Positions 48,229 to 61,297 of a DNA stretch of 64,000 nucleotides are shown piece after piece. Position 1 is the stretch's first letter. Every line of letters begins with the position of its first letter. The notes beneath the pieces are model-generated. The model was given only the letters and a program-made list of their open reading frames with translations, searched no databases and was not told the origin of the DNA. The DNA is from Aphelocoma coerulescens (lineage: Eukaryota > Chordata > Aves > Passeriformes > Corvidae): NCBI RefSeq assembly GCF_041296385.1, contig NW_027183505.1, positions 396,177 to 460,176 on the forward strand, in the 5' to 3' direction. Both the position numbers and the translations under genes were made by a program.

Positions 48229-50150
48229 ATGTGGCTCCTGAGTGGGGTTTGTTGTTTAGGAAACCTGCTCCGGCTTTTCCATTCTTTCCTTCCAAACAGG
48301 AAAACTTCTCCTGGGGCTGTGTGCAGGCAGAGCCCTGAGGAGAGCAGGTGGCACATGGTGCGCTGGGCTGGGACAGCCAGCTGCAGAGCTCAAGGGAAGA
48401 AGCCCAAAGTGTCACAATGGCTCCTTGCCTTCACATGCAACACCTGGGTCACAATGGTCTCCTTGATTCCATGAGGCCCCACTGTGTCACAATGGCTCCT
48501 TGGTTCCATCAGGTTCCGCAGTGTCACCATGGTCTCCTTTGATCCGCACTGTCATCATGGACAATTGGTTCCATGAGGCCCCGCAGTGTCACAATGGTCC
48601 CTTGCTTCCATAGCTTTTACGTTGTAACAATGGACTCCTTGCTTCTATGAGCTAGCCTGCTTTTTGCAGAGGTGTCTTTGGTTCCAACAAGGCCCCGCTG
48701 TGTCTCTGCACCCTGGCTTCCATGTGGATCTGGAGTATCACAAAGGCTCCTTGGTTCCACCAGGTCCTGCTGTGTCACAATGGGTCCTGTGGTCCCTGAG
48801 GCCCTCCAAAGTCATTGTGGAGGCTTGCTTCCATGAGGTTCCATTATGTGCCAGTGGTCATCTTGGTTCCAGGAGTTTCCTTAGTGTCACAATGCTCTCC
48901 ATGCTTCCATTAGGCCCTGCTTTGCCACAATGGTCCCCTTGTTTCCATGAGGCCCCGCTGTGTCACAATGGACCTATGGTTCCATGATGTTGCGTGGTGT
49001 CACCGTGCTCTTCTTGAATCCGCAGTGTAACCATGGACCATTGGTTCCATGCAGCCGTGTCACAATGGGCTCCTTGATTCCATGATTCCCCACGGTGTCA
49101 CAATGGAGCCTTGTTTCTAGGAGGTTCTGTACTGTCACAATTGCCTCCTTGATGCCATCAGCCCCTGCAGTGTCACAATGGCTCCTTGGTTCCATGAGGA
49201 ACACAATAGCTTGGCATAAGCATTGAGCAACAGCTGCTGAACACACCTGGCAACATCTGCTTGCATCAAAAGAGGGCTTCAAGCTGACAATGGCACCAGC
49301 AGCTTCCATCTGCAACAGAGACCCAGGAAAGGACAGGCTGTGCCGGTTTGGACAAATGTGGAGGAAAATATCCTCTGATAGAAGGCAGGTTACACCCAGC
49401 CCTCCCCCACCAGGTTTTTGGAAAAAAGAACTTTCCTGGGAAGAAAGTGAAAGAGATAAAAACTATTTTTTTAACAAACACACAGGAAAAGGATAACAAT
49501 GCTAAATATTAAAAGCTCTCGCTGTGCAGAGAAAGCTGGGATAATTTGAGAGTCCTTCCGTGTTTCGGTGGGGTCTCCTGAAACATCCATAGACAGCGAG
49601 GCCCGTGCAAAGAAACAGGGAGCGATTCTTGAGAGAAGTTTCAGAGCTCTTTCTTCTCCAGCCACATGGGCGGGGCACTGCCAAAGAACTGAGCAATCAC
49701 AGCACAACCAGGGCCCTCCTCGCACAGGGCAACACAAAATAAGCAGTGCTGAACAGGATTAGGGCACATGTGAGAAGGGAGCAGGGAGACCCCGTGCCCA
49801 GGCCATGCCTCTACCCCAGGGTCCCCTCTCCCATGACCTCATGGCAGGGGGGAGGAACCCCAACACTTCCGTAGGTGTAGTCTCTCTCCTCCTCCTTGCA
49901 GCTGGCTCATGGGCCCACATTCAGGGCCCCCACCTCGGGAGAAAATTCTCCCAATGTGCTCTGATGTTGAAAGAGTCAAGAAGAGAAGAAGGGAAAAAAA
50001 CCCCCAAAGTCCCAGGAAAACAAAGTTCAACTCTCCATCTCCCCCCAGAGAAAAGGAGCTGAAAACTGGCTAAAAAGAAACAAAGTTGCTTCCCTCTGCT
50101 CTTGCTGCAAGCAGGATGCAGAGGAGTGTGTATGTGTGTCCTTGAACAAA
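47523..50150. repeat. Right-end higher-order block, first copy (offset 8,707 bp)
   Basis: This stretch matches about 56,230-58,857 at an offset of 8,707 bases (8,708 upstream of a C-run that is one base longer here). Shared private variants include gcacaagcagg, cctcttccc, gcagctgcctc, cacctgggtag, a T-run of about 13, a 4-base attc deletion and the 2-base AG deletion near 48,703. The match breaks near the next T-run, around 50.17 kb. The 8,707 period equals four units (2174+2169+2182+2182). Confidence 0.8.
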
Positions 50151-50402
50151 CGCTCTGAGAAGTTTGTCCGTTTTTTTTTTTTCCTCTCTCCCCTCTCAGG
50201 CTCAGTTGAAAGGCACAGAAATGCACAAAGTTCACTTCTGGGCATAGAGCAGCAATAGGGGATACACATGATAAAGTCACCCCAAGACACAGGGACAGAG
50301 AATTCAGTGGAAAGACTCCGAGAATTCTGCTCCCAGAGATCATTCCTGCTCACACTGACCCTTGTAGAAAGGGGACATCGTTCCAGGCAGCCTGTACTGA
50401 GC
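48229..50402. repeat. Unit 23 (2,174 bp)
   Basis: Short form with the AG deletion, gtgagaaggg, the long T-run near 50,171 and the attc deletion near 50,341. Confidence 0.97.
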
Positions 50403-52571
50403 ATGTGGCTCCTGAGTGGGGTTTGTTGTTTAGGAAACCTGCTCCGGCTTTTCCATTCTTTCCTTCCAAACAGGAAAACTTCTCCTGGGGCTGTGTGCAG
50501 GCAGAGCCCTGAGGAGAGCAGGTGGCACATGGTGCGCTGGGCTGGGACAGCCAGCTGCAGAGCTCAAGGGAAGAAGCCCAAAGTGTCACAATGGCTCCTT
50601 GCCTTCACATGCAACACCTGGGTCACAATGGTCTCCTTGATTCCATGAGGCCCCACTGTGTCACAATGGCTCCTTGGTTCCATCAGGTTCCGCAGTGTCA
50701 CCATGGTCTCCTTTGATCCGCACTGTCATCATGGACAATTGGTTCCATGAGGCCCCGCAGTGTCACAATGGTCCCTTGCTTCCATAGCTTTTACGTTGTA
50801 ACAATGGACTCCTTGCTTCTATGAGCTAGCCTGCTTTTTGCAGAGGTGTCTTTGGTTCCAACAAGGCCCCGCTGTGTCTCTGCACCCTGGCTTCCATGTG
50901 GATCTGGAGTATCACAAAGGCTCCTTGGTTCCACCAGGTCCTGCTGTGTCACAATGGGTCCTGTGGTCCCTGAGGCCCTCCAAAGTCATTGTGGAGGCTT
51001 GCTTCCATGAGGTTCCATTATGTGCCAGTGGTCATCTTGGTTCCAGGAGTTTCCTTAGTGTCACAATGCTCTCCATGCTTCCATTAGGCCCTGCTTTGCC
51101 ACAATGGTCCCCTTGTTTCCATGAGGCCCCGCTGTGTCACAATGGACCTATGGTTCCATGATGTTGCGTGGTGTCACCGTGCTCTTCTTGAATCCGCAGT
51201 GTAACCATGGACCATTGGTTCCATGCAGCCGTGTCACAATGGGCTCCTTGATTCCATGATTCCCCACGGTGTCACAATGGAGCCTTGTTTCTAGGAGGTT
51301 CTGTACTGTCACAATTGCCTCCTTGATGCCATCAGCCCCTGCAGTGTCACAATGGCTCCTTGGTTCCATGAGGAACACAATAGCTTGGCATAAGCATTGA
51401 GCAACAGCTGCTGAACACACCTGGCAACATCTGCTTGCATCAAAAGAGGGCTTCAAGCTGACAATGGCACCAGCAGCTTCCATCTGCAACAGAGACCCAG
51501 GAAAGGACAGGCTGTGCCGGTTTGGACAAATGTGGAGGAAAATATCCTCTGATAGAAGGCAGGTTACACCCAGCCCTCCCCCACCAGGTTTTTGGAAAAA
51601 AGAACTTTCCTGGGAAGAAAGTGAAAGAGATAAAAACTATTTTTTTAACAAACACACAGGAAAAGGATAACAATGCTAAATATTAAAAGCTCTCGCTGTG
51701 CAGAGAAAGCTGGGATAATTTGAGAGTCCTTCCGTGTTTCGGTGGGGTCTCCTGAAACATCCATAGACAGCGAGGCCCGTGCAAAGAAACAGGGAGCGAT
51801 TCTTGAGAGAAGTTTCAGAGCTCTTTCTTCTCCAGCCACATGGGCGGGGCACTGCCAAAGAACTGAGCAATCACAGCACAACCAGGGCCCTCCTCGCACA
51901 GGGCAACACAAAATAAGCAGTGCTGAACAGGATTAGGGCACATGTGAGCAGGGAGACCCCCGTGCCCAGGCCATGCCTCTACCCCAGGGTCCCCTCTCCC
52001 ATGACCTCATGGCAGGGGGGAGGAACCCCAACACTTCCGGAGGTGTAGTCTCTCTCCTCCTCCTTGCAGCTGGCTCATGGGCCCACATTCAGGGCCCCCA
52101 CCTCGGGAGAAAATTCTCCCAATGTGCTCTGATGTTGAAAGAGTCAAGAAGAGAAGAAGGGAAAAAAACCCCCAAAGTCCCAGGAAAACAAAGTTCAACT
52201 CTCCATCTCCCCCCAGAGAAAAGGAGCTGAAAACTGGCTAAAAAGAAACAAAGTTGCTTCCCTCTGCTCTTGCTGCAAGCAGGATGCAGAGGAGTGTGTA
52301 TGTGTGTCCTTGAACAAACGCTCTGAGAAGTTTGTCCGGTTTTTTTTCCTCTCCCCCCTCTCAGGCTCAGTTGAAAGGCACAGAAATGCACAAAGTTCAC
52401 TTCTGGGCATAGAGCAGCAATAGGGGATACACACGATAAAGTCACCCCAAGACACAGGGACAGAGAATTCAGTGGAAAGACTCCGAGAATTCTGCTCCCA
52501 GAGATCATTCATTCCTGCTCACACTGACCCTTGTAGAAAGGGGACCTCGTTCCAGGCAGCCTGTACTGAGC
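50403..52571. repeat. Unit 24 (2,169 bp), shortest unit
   Basis: It combines the 5-base short form, the AG deletion and the 6-base deletion at gtgagcagggagac near 51,944. The full ETS match is at 52033. Confidence 0.97.
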
Positions 52572-54753
52572 ATGTGGCTCCTGAGTGGGGTTTGTTGTTT
52601 AGGAAACCTGCTCCGGCTTTTCCATTCTTTCCTTCCAAACAGGAAAACTTCTCCTGGGGCTGTGTGCAGGCAGAGCCCTGAGGAGAGCAGGTGGCACATG
52701 GTGCGCTGGGCTGGGACAGCCAGCTGCAGAGCTCAAGGGAAGAAGCCCAAAGTGTCACAATGGCTCCTTGCCTTCACATGCAACACCTGGGTCACAATGG
52801 TCTCCTTGATTCCATGAGGCCCCACTGTGTCACAATGGCTCCTTGGTTCCATCAGGTTCCGCAGTGTCACCATGGTCTCCTTTGATCCGCACTGTCATCA
52901 TGGACAATTGGTTCCATGAGGCCCCGCAGTGTCACAATGGTCCCTTGCTTCCATAGGTTTGATGTTGTAACAATGGACTCCTTGCTTCTATGAGCTAGCC
53001 TGCTTTTTGCAGAGGTGTCTTTGGTTCCAACAAGGCCCCGCTGTGTCTCAGTGCACCCTGGCTTCCATGTGGATGTGGAGTATCACAAAGGCTCCTTGGT
53101 TCCACCAGGTCCTGCTGTGTCACAATGGGTCCTGTGGTCCCTGAGGCCCTCCAAAGTCATCGTGAAGGCTTGCTTCCATGAGGTTCCATTATGTGCCAGT
53201 GGTCATCTTGGTTCCAGGAGTTTCCTTAGTGTCACAATGCTCTCCATGCTTCCTTTAGGCCCTGCTTTGCCACAATGGTCCCCTTGTTTCCATGAGGCCC
53301 TGCTGTGTCACAATGGACGTACGGTTCCATGATGTTGCGTGGTGTCACCGTGCTCTTCTTGAATCCGCAGTGTAACCATGGACCATTGGTTCCATGCGGC
53401 CTGGCAGTGTCACAATGGGCTCCTTGATTCCATGATTCCCCACGGTGTCACAATGGAGCCTTGTTTCTAGGAGGTTCTGTACTGTCACAATTGCCTCCTT
53501 GATGCCATCAGCCCCTGCAGTGTCACAATGGCTCCTTGGTTCCATGAGGAACACAATAGCTTGGCATAAGCATTGAGCAACAGCTGCTGAACACACCTGG
53601 CAACATCTGCTTGCATCAAAAGAGGGCTTCAAGCTGACAATGGCACCAGCAGCTTCCATCTGCAACAGAGACCCAGGAAAGGACAGGCTGTGCCGGTTTG
53701 GACAAATGTGGAGGAAAATATCCTCTGATAGAAGGCAGGTTACACCCAGCCCTCCCCCACCAGGTTTTTGGAAAAAAGAACTTTCCTGGGAAGAAAGTGA
53801 AAGAGATAAAAACTATTTTTTTAACAAACACACAGGAAAAGGATAACAATGCTAAATATTAAAAGCTCTCGCTGTGCAGAGAAAGCTGGGATAATTTGAG
53901 AGTCCTTCCGTGTTTCGGTGGGGTCTCCTGAAACATCCATAGACAGCGAGGCCCGTGCAAAGAAACAGGGAGCGATTCTTGAGAGAAGTTTCAGAGCTCT
54001 TTCTTCTCCAGCCACATGGGCGGGGCACTGCCAAAGAACTGAGCAATCACAGCACAACCAGGGCCCTCCTCGCACAGGGCAACACAAAATAAGCAGTGCT
54101 GAACAGGATTAGGGCACATGTGAGAAGGGAGCAGGGAGACCCCGTGCCCAGGCCATGCCTCTACCCCAGGGTCCCCTCTCCCATGACCTCATGGCAGGGG
54201 GGAGGAACCCCAACACTTCCGGAGGTGTAGTCTCTCTCCTCCTCCTTGCAGCTGGCTCATGGGCCCACATTCAGGGCCCCCACCTCGGGAGAAAATTCTC
54301 CCAATGTGCTCTGATGTTGAAAGAGTCAAGAAGAGAAGAAGGGAAAAAAACCCCCAAAGTCCCAGGAAAACAAAGTTCAACTCTCCATCTCCCCCCAGAG
54401 AAAAGGAGCTGAAAACTGGCTAAAAAGAAACAAAGTTGCTTCCCTCTGCTCTTGCTGCAAGCAGGATGCAGAGGAGTGTGTATGTGTGTCCTCGAAAAAA
54501 CGCTCTGAGAAGTTTGTCCGGTTTTTTTTCCTCTCCCCCCTCTCAGGCTCAGTTGAAAGGCACAGAAATGCACAAAGTTCACTTCTGGGCATAGAGCAGC
54601 AATAGGGGATACACACGATAAAGTCACCCCAAGACACAGGGACAGAGAATTCAGTGGAAAGACTCCGAGAATTCTGCTCCCAGAGATCATTCATTCCTGC
54701 TCACACTGACCCTTGTAGAAAGGGGACATCGTTCCAGGCAGCCTGTACTGAGC
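52572..54753. repeat. Unit 25 (2,182 bp)
   Basis: Long form (ggcctggcagtgtc) with aaagtcatcgtgaagg, cttcctttagg, aggccctgctgtg and gacgtacgg near 53,327; these are shared with unit 26 and mostly with unit 28. ETS match at 54215. Confidence 0.97.
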
Positions 54754-56935
54754 ATGTGGCTCCTGAGTGGGGTTTGTTGTTTAGGAAACCTGCTCCGGCT
54801 TTTCCATTCTTTCCTTCCAAACAGGAAAACTTCTCCTGGGGCTGTGTGCAGGCAGAGCCCTGAGGAGAGCAGGTGGCACATGGTGCGCTGGGCTGGGACA
54901 GCCAGCTGCAGAGCTCAAGGGAAGAAGCCCAAAGTGTCACAATGGCTCCTTGCCTTCACATGCAACACCTGGGTCACAATGGTCTCCTTGATTCCATGAG
55001 GCCCCACTGTGTCACAATGGCTCCTTGGTTCCATCAGGTTCCGCAGTGTCACCATGGTCTCCTTTGATCCGCACTGTCATCATGGACAATTGGTTCCATG
55101 AGGCCCCGCAGTGTCACAATGGTCCCTTGCTTCCATAGGTTTGATGTTGTAACAATGGACTCCTTGCTTCTATGAGCTAGCCTGCTTTTTGCAGAGGTGT
55201 CTTTGGTTCCAACAAGGCCCCGCTGTGTCTCAGTGCACCCTGGCTTCCATGTGGATGTGGAGTATCACAAAGGCTCCTTGGTTCCACCAGGTCCTGCTGT
55301 GTCACAATGGGTCCTGTGGTCCCTGAGGCCCTCCAAAGTCATCGTGAAGGCTTGCTTCCATGAGGTTCCATTATGTGCCAGTGGTCATCTTGGTTCCAGG
55401 AGTTTCCTTAGTGTCACAATGCTCTCCATGCTTCCTTTAGGCCCTGCTTTGCCACAATGGTCCCCTTGTTTCCATGAGGCCCTGCTGTGTCACAATGGAC
55501 GTACGGTTCCATGATGTTGCGTGGTGTCACCGTGCTCTTCTTGAATCCGCAGTGTAACCATGGACCATTGGTTCCATGCGGCCTGGCAGTGTCACAATGG
55601 GCTCCTTGATTCCATGATTCCCCACGGTGTCACAATGGAGCCTTGTTTCTAGGAGGTTCTGTACTGTCACAATTGCCTCCTTGATGCCATCAGCCCCTGC
55701 AGTGTCACAATGGCTCCTTGGTTCCATGAGGAACACAATAGCTTGGCATAAGCATTGAGCAACAGCTGCTGAACACACCTGGCAACATCTGCTTGCATCA
55801 AAAGAGGGCTTCAAGCTGACAATGGCACCAGCAGCTTCCATCTGCAACAGAGACCCAGGAAAGGACAGGCTGTGCCGGTTTGGACAAATGTGGAGGAAAA
55901 TATCCTCTGATAGAAGGCAGGTTACACCCAGCCATCCCCCACCAGGTTTGGGAAAAAAGAATTTTCCTGGGAAGAAAGTGAAAGAGAGAAAACCTCTTTT
56001 TTTAACAAACACACAGGAAAAGGATAACAATGCTAAATATTAAAAGCTCTCGCTGTGCAGAGAAAGCTGGGATAATTTGAGAGTCCTTCCGTGTTTCGGT
56101 GGGGTCTCCTGAAACATCCATAGACAGCGAGGCCCGTGCAAAGAAACAGGGAGCGATTCTTGAGAGAAGTTTCAGAGCTCTTTCTTCTCCAGCCACATGG
56201 GCGGGGCACTGCCAAAGAACTGAGCAATCACGGCACAAGCAGGGCCCTCCTCGCACAAGGCAACACAAAATAAGCAGTGCTGAACAGGATTAGGGCACAT
56301 GTGAGCAGGGAGCAGGGAGACCCCCCGTGCCCAGGCCATGCCTCTACCCCAGGGTCCCCTCTTCCCATGACCTCATGGCAGGGGGGAGGAACCCCAACAC
56401 TTCCGTAGGTGTAGTCTCTCTCCTCCTCCTTGCAGCTGCCTCATGGGCCCACATTCAGGGCTCCCACCTGGGTAGAAAATTCTCCCAATGTGCTCTGATG
56501 TTGAAAGAGTCAAGAAGAGAAGAAGGGAAAAAAACCCCCGAAGTCCCAGGAAAACAAAGTTCAACTCTCCATCTCCCTCCAGAGAAAAGGAGCTGAAAAC
56601 TGGCTAAAAAGAAACAAGGTTGTTTCCACCGCTCTTGCTGCAAGCAGGATGCAGAGGAGTGTGTATGTGTGTCCTTGAACAAACGCTCTGAGAAGTTTGT
56701 CCGTTTTTTTTTTTTCCTCTCTCCCCTCTCAGGCTCAGTTGAAAGGCACAGAAATGCACAAAGTTCACTTCTGGGCATAGAGCAGCAATAGGGGATACAC
56801 ATGATAAAGTCACCCCAAGACACAGGGACAGAGAATTCAGTGGAAAGACTCCGAGAATTCTGCTCCCAGAGATCATTCCTGCTCACACTGACCCTTGTAG
56901 AAAGGGGACATCGTTCCAGGCAGCCTGTACTGAGC
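54754..56935. repeat. Unit 26 (2,182 bp)
   Basis: Matches unit 25 up to about 55,930, then becomes the divergent subtype through the LTR-like segment and 3' end, with the long T-run and the attc deletion. Confidence 0.97.
55932..56030. mobile_element. Divergent LTR-like segment in unit 26
   Basis: This copy differs from the others by several clustered changes: ccatcccccacc, aggtttggg in place of aggtttttgg, gaattttcctgg, and gagagaaaacctc in place of gagataaaaacta. The same cluster recurs in unit 28 near 60,289-60,387. It may be the older, less altered form of the LTR-like segment or an introgressed divergent allele. Confidence 0.4.
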
Positions 56936-59110
56936 ATGTGGCTCCTGAGTGGGGTTTGTTGTTTAGGAAACCTGCTCCGGCTTTTCCATTCTTTCCTTCC
57001 AAACAGGAAAACTTCTCCTGGGGCTGTGTGCAGGCAGAGCCCTGAGGAGAGCAGGTGGCACATGGTGCGCTGGGCTGGGACAGCCAGCTGCAGAGCTCAA
57101 GGGAAGAAGCCCAAAGTGTCACAATGGCTCCTTGCCTTCACATGCAACACCTGGGTCACAATGGTCTCCTTGATTCCATGAGGCCCCACTGTGTCACAAT
57201 GGCTCCTTGGTTCCATCAGGTTCCGCAGTGTCACCATGGTCTCCTTTGATCCGCACTGTCATCATGGACAATTGGTTCCATGAGGCCCCGCAGTGTCACA
57301 ATGGTCCCTTGCTTCCATAGCTTTTACGTTGTAACAATGGACTCCTTGCTTCTATGAGCTAGCCTGCTTTTTGCAGAGGTGTCTTTGGTTCCAACAAGGC
57401 CCCGCTGTGTCTCTGCACCCTGGCTTCCATGTGGATCTGGAGTATCACAAAGGCTCCTTGGTTCCACCAGGTCCTGCTGTGTCACAATGGGTCCTGTGGT
57501 CCCTGAGGCCCTCCAAAGTCATTGTGGAGGCTTGCTTCCATGAGGTTCCATTATGTGCCAGTGGTCATCTTGGTTCCAGGAGTTTCCTTAGTGTCACAAT
57601 GCTCTCCATGCTTCCATTAGGCCCTGCTTTGCCACAATGGTCCCCTTGTTTCCATGAGGCCCCGCTGTGTCACAATGGACCTATGGTTCCATGATGTTGC
57701 GTGGTGTCACCGTGCTCTTCTTGAATCCGCATTGTAACCATGGACCATTGGTTCCATGCAGCCGTGTCACAATGGGCTCCTTGATTCCATGATTCCCCAC
57801 GGTGTCACAATGGAGCCTTGTTTCTAGGAGGTTCTGTACTGTCACAATTGCCTCCTTGATGCCATCAGCCCCTGCAGTGTCACAATGGCTCCTTGGTTCC
57901 ATGAGGAACACAATAGCTTGGCATAAGCATTGAGCAACAGCTGCTGAACACACCTGGCAACATCTGCTTGCATCAAAAGAGGGCTTCAAGCTGACAATGG
58001 CACCAGCAGCTTCCATCTGCAACAGAGACCCAGGAAAGGACAGGCTGTGCCGGTTTGGACAAATGTGGAGGAAAATATCCTCTGATAGAAGGCAGGTTAC
58101 ACCCAGCCCTCCCCCACCAGGTTTTTGGAAAAAAGAACTTTCCTGGGAAGAAAGTGAAAGAGATAAAAACTATTTTTTTAACAAACACACAGGAAAAGGA
58201 TAACAATGCTAAATATTAAAAGCTCTCGCTGTGCAGAGAAAGCTGGGATAATTTGAGAGTCCTTCCGTGTTTCGGTGGGGTCTCCTGAAACATCCATAGA
58301 CAGCGAGGCCCGTGCAAAGAAACAGGGAGCGATTCTTGAGAGAAGTTTCAGAGCTCTTTCTTCTCCAGCCACATGGGCGGGGCACTGCCAAAGAACTGAG
58401 CAATCACAGCACAACCAGGGCCCTCCTCGCACAGGGCAACACAAAATAAGCAGTGCTGAACAGGATTAGGGCACATGTGAGAAGGGAGCAGGGAGACCCC
58501 GTGCCCAGGCCATGCCTCTACCCCAGGGTCCCCTCTCCCATGACCTCATGGCAGGGGGGAGGAACCCCAACACTTCCGTAGGTGTAGTCTCTCTCCTCCT
58601 CCTTGCAGCTGGCTCATGGGCCCACATTCAGGGCCCCCACCTCGGGAGAAAATTCTCCCAATGTGCTCTGATGTTGAAAGAGTCAAGAAGAGAAGAAGGG
58701 AAAAAAACCCCCAAAGTCCCAGGAAAACAAAGTTCAACTCTCCATCTCCCCCCAGAGAAAAGGAGCTGAAAACTGGCTAAAAAGAAACAAAGTTGCTTCC
58801 CTCTGCTCTTGCTGCAAGCAGGATGCAGAGGAGTGTGTATGTGTGTCCTTGAACAAACGCTCTGAGAAGTTTGTCCGGTTTTTTCTCCTCTCCTCCCTCT
58901 CAGGCTCAGTTGAAAGGCACAGAAATGCACAAAGTTCACTTCTGGGCATAGAGCAGCAATAGGGGATACACATGATAAAGTCACCCCAAGACACAGGGAC
59001 AGAGAATTCAGTGGAAAGACTCCGAGAATTCTGCTCCCAGAGATCATTCATTCCTGCTCACACTGACCCTTGTAGAAAGGGGACATCGTTCCAGGCAGCC
59101 TGTACTGAGC
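56936..59110. repeat. Unit 27 (2,175 bp)
   Basis: Short form with the AG deletion. It resembles unit 23 except for private tccgcattgtaacc near 57,727 and the ttttttctcctctcc tract. Confidence 0.97.
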
Positions 59111-61297
59111 ATGTGGCTCCTGAGTGGGGTTTGTTGTTTAGGAAACCTGCTCCGGCTTTTCCATTCTTTCCTTCCAAACAGGAAAACTTCTCCTGGGGCT
59201 GTGTGCAGGCAGAGCCCTGAGGAGAGCAGGTGGCACATGGTGCGCTGGGCTGGGACAGCCAGCTGCAGAGCTCAAGGGAAGAAGCCCAAAGTGTCACAAT
59301 GGCTCCTTGCCTTCACATGCAACACCTGGGTCACAATGGTCTCCTTGATTCCATGAGGCCCCACTGTGTCACACTGGCTCCTTGGTTCCATCAGGTTCCG
59401 CAGTGTCACCATGGTCTCCTTTGATCCGCATTGTCATAATGGACAATTAGTTCCATGAGGCCCCGCAGTGTCACAATGGTCCCTTGCTTCCATAGGTTTG
59501 ATGTTGTAACAATGGACTCCATGCTTCTATGAGCTAGCCTGCTTTTTGCAGAGGTGTCTTTGGTTCCAACAAGGCCCCGCTGTGTCTCAGTGCACCCTGG
59601 CTTCCATGTGGATCTGGAGTATCACAAAGGCTCCTTGGTTCCACCAGGTCCTGCTGTGTCACAATGGGTCCTGTGGTCCCTGAGGCCCTCCAAAGTCATC
59701 GTGAAGGCTTGCTTCCATGAGGTTCCATTATGTGCCAGTGGTCATCTTGGTTCCAGGAGTTTCCTTAGTGTCACAATGCTCTCCATGCTTCCTTTAGGCC
59801 CTGCTTTGCCACAATGGTCCCCTTGTTTCCATGAGGCCCCGCTGTGTCACAATGGACGTACGGTTCCATGATGTTGCGTGGTGTCACCGTGCTCTTCTTG
59901 AATCCGCAGTGTAACCATGGACCATTGGTTCCATGCGGCCTGGCAGTGTCACAATGGGCTCCTTGATTCCATGATTCCCCACGGTGTCACAATGGAGCCT
60001 TGTTTCTAGGAGGTTCTGTACTGTGACAATTGTCTCCTTGATGCCATCAGCCCCTGCAGTGTCACAATGGCTCCTTGGTTCCATGAGGAACACAATAGCT
60101 TGGCATAAGCATTGAGCAACAGCTGCTGAACACACCTGGCAACATCTGCTTGCATCAAAAGAGGGCTTCAAGCTGACAATGGCACCAGCAGCTTCCATCT
60201 GCAACAGACACCCAGGAAAGGACAGGCTGTGCCAGTTTGGACAAATTTGGAGGAAAATATCCTCTGATAGAAGGCAGGTTACACCCAGCCATCCCCCACC
60301 AGGTTTGGGAAAAAAGAATTTTCCTGGGAAGAAAGTGAAAGAGAGAAAACCTCTTTTTTTAACAAACACACAGGAAAAGGATAACAATGCTAAATATTAA
60401 AACCTCTCGCTGTGCAGAGAAAGCTGGGATAATTTGAGAGTCCTTCCGTGTTTCGGTGGGGTCTCCTGAAACATCCATAGACAGCGAGGCCCGTGCAAAG
60501 AAACAGGGAGCGATTCTTGAGAGAAGTTTCAGAGCTCTTTCTTCTCCAGCCACATGGGCGGGGCACTGCCAAAGAACTGAGCAATCACGGCACAAGCAGG
60601 GCCCTCCTCGCACAAGGCAACACAAAATAAGCAGTGCTGAACAGGATTAGGGCACATGTGAGCAGGGAGCAGGGAGACCCCCCCGTGCCCAGGCCATGCC
60701 TCTACCCCAGGGTCCCCTCTTCCCATGACCTCATGGCAGGGGGGAGGAACCCCAACACTTCCGTAGGTGTAGTCTCTCTCCTCCTCCTTGCAGCTGCCTC
60801 ATGGGCCCACATTCAGGGCTCCCACCTGGGTAGAAAATTCTCCCAATGTGCTCTGATGTTGAAAGAGTCAAGAAGAGAAGAAGGGAAAAAAACCCCCGAA
60901 GTCCCAGGAAAACAAAGTTCAACTCTCCATCTCCCTCCAGAGAAAAGGAGCTGAAAACTGGCTAAAAAGAAACAAGGTTGTTTCCACCGCTCTTGCTGCA
61001 AGCAGGATGCAGAGGAGTGTGTATGTGTGTCCTTGAACAAACGCTCTGAGAAGTTTGTCCGTTTTTTTTTTTTCCTCTCTCCCCTCTCAGGCTCAGTTGA
61101 AAGGCACAGAAATGCACGAAGTTCACTTCTGGGCATAGAGCAGCAATAGGGGATACACATGATAAAGTCACCCCAAGACACAGGGACAGAGAATTCAGTG
61201 GAAAGACTCCGAGAATTCTGCTCCCAGAGATCATTCATTCCTGCTCACACTGACCCTTGTAGAAAGGGGACATCGTTCCAGGCAGCCTGTACTGAGC
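59111..61297. repeat. Unit 28 (2,187 bp), longest unit
   Basis: Long form with many private changes: tcacactgg, gcattgtcataatgg, aattagttcc, actgtgacaattg, acagacaccc, caaatttgg, aatgcacgaag. The 3' part is the divergent subtype but retains the 4-base attc. Confidence 0.97.
60209..60387. mobile_element. Divergent LTR-like segment in unit 28
   Basis: It carries the same clustered changes as unit 26 plus private ones: acagacaccc, tgccagtttgg and caaatttgg near 60,206-60,249. With unit 26 it marks a distinct subtype confined to the right end of the window. Confidence 0.4.

Larger units (their letters stand above)
54754..59110. repeat. Two-unit higher-order block, copy 1 (units 26-27, 4,357 bp)
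   Basis: Units 26 and 27 correspond in order to units 28 and 29. Unit 26 and unit 28 share aaagtcatcgtgaagg, cttcctttagg, gacgtacgg and the divergent LTR-like segment. Units 27 and 29 share the AG deletion, the short 5-base-deleted form and the ttttttctcctctcc tract. The offset is 4,357 at the left and 4,362 after a 4-base attc difference and a T-run difference. Confidence 0.8.
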
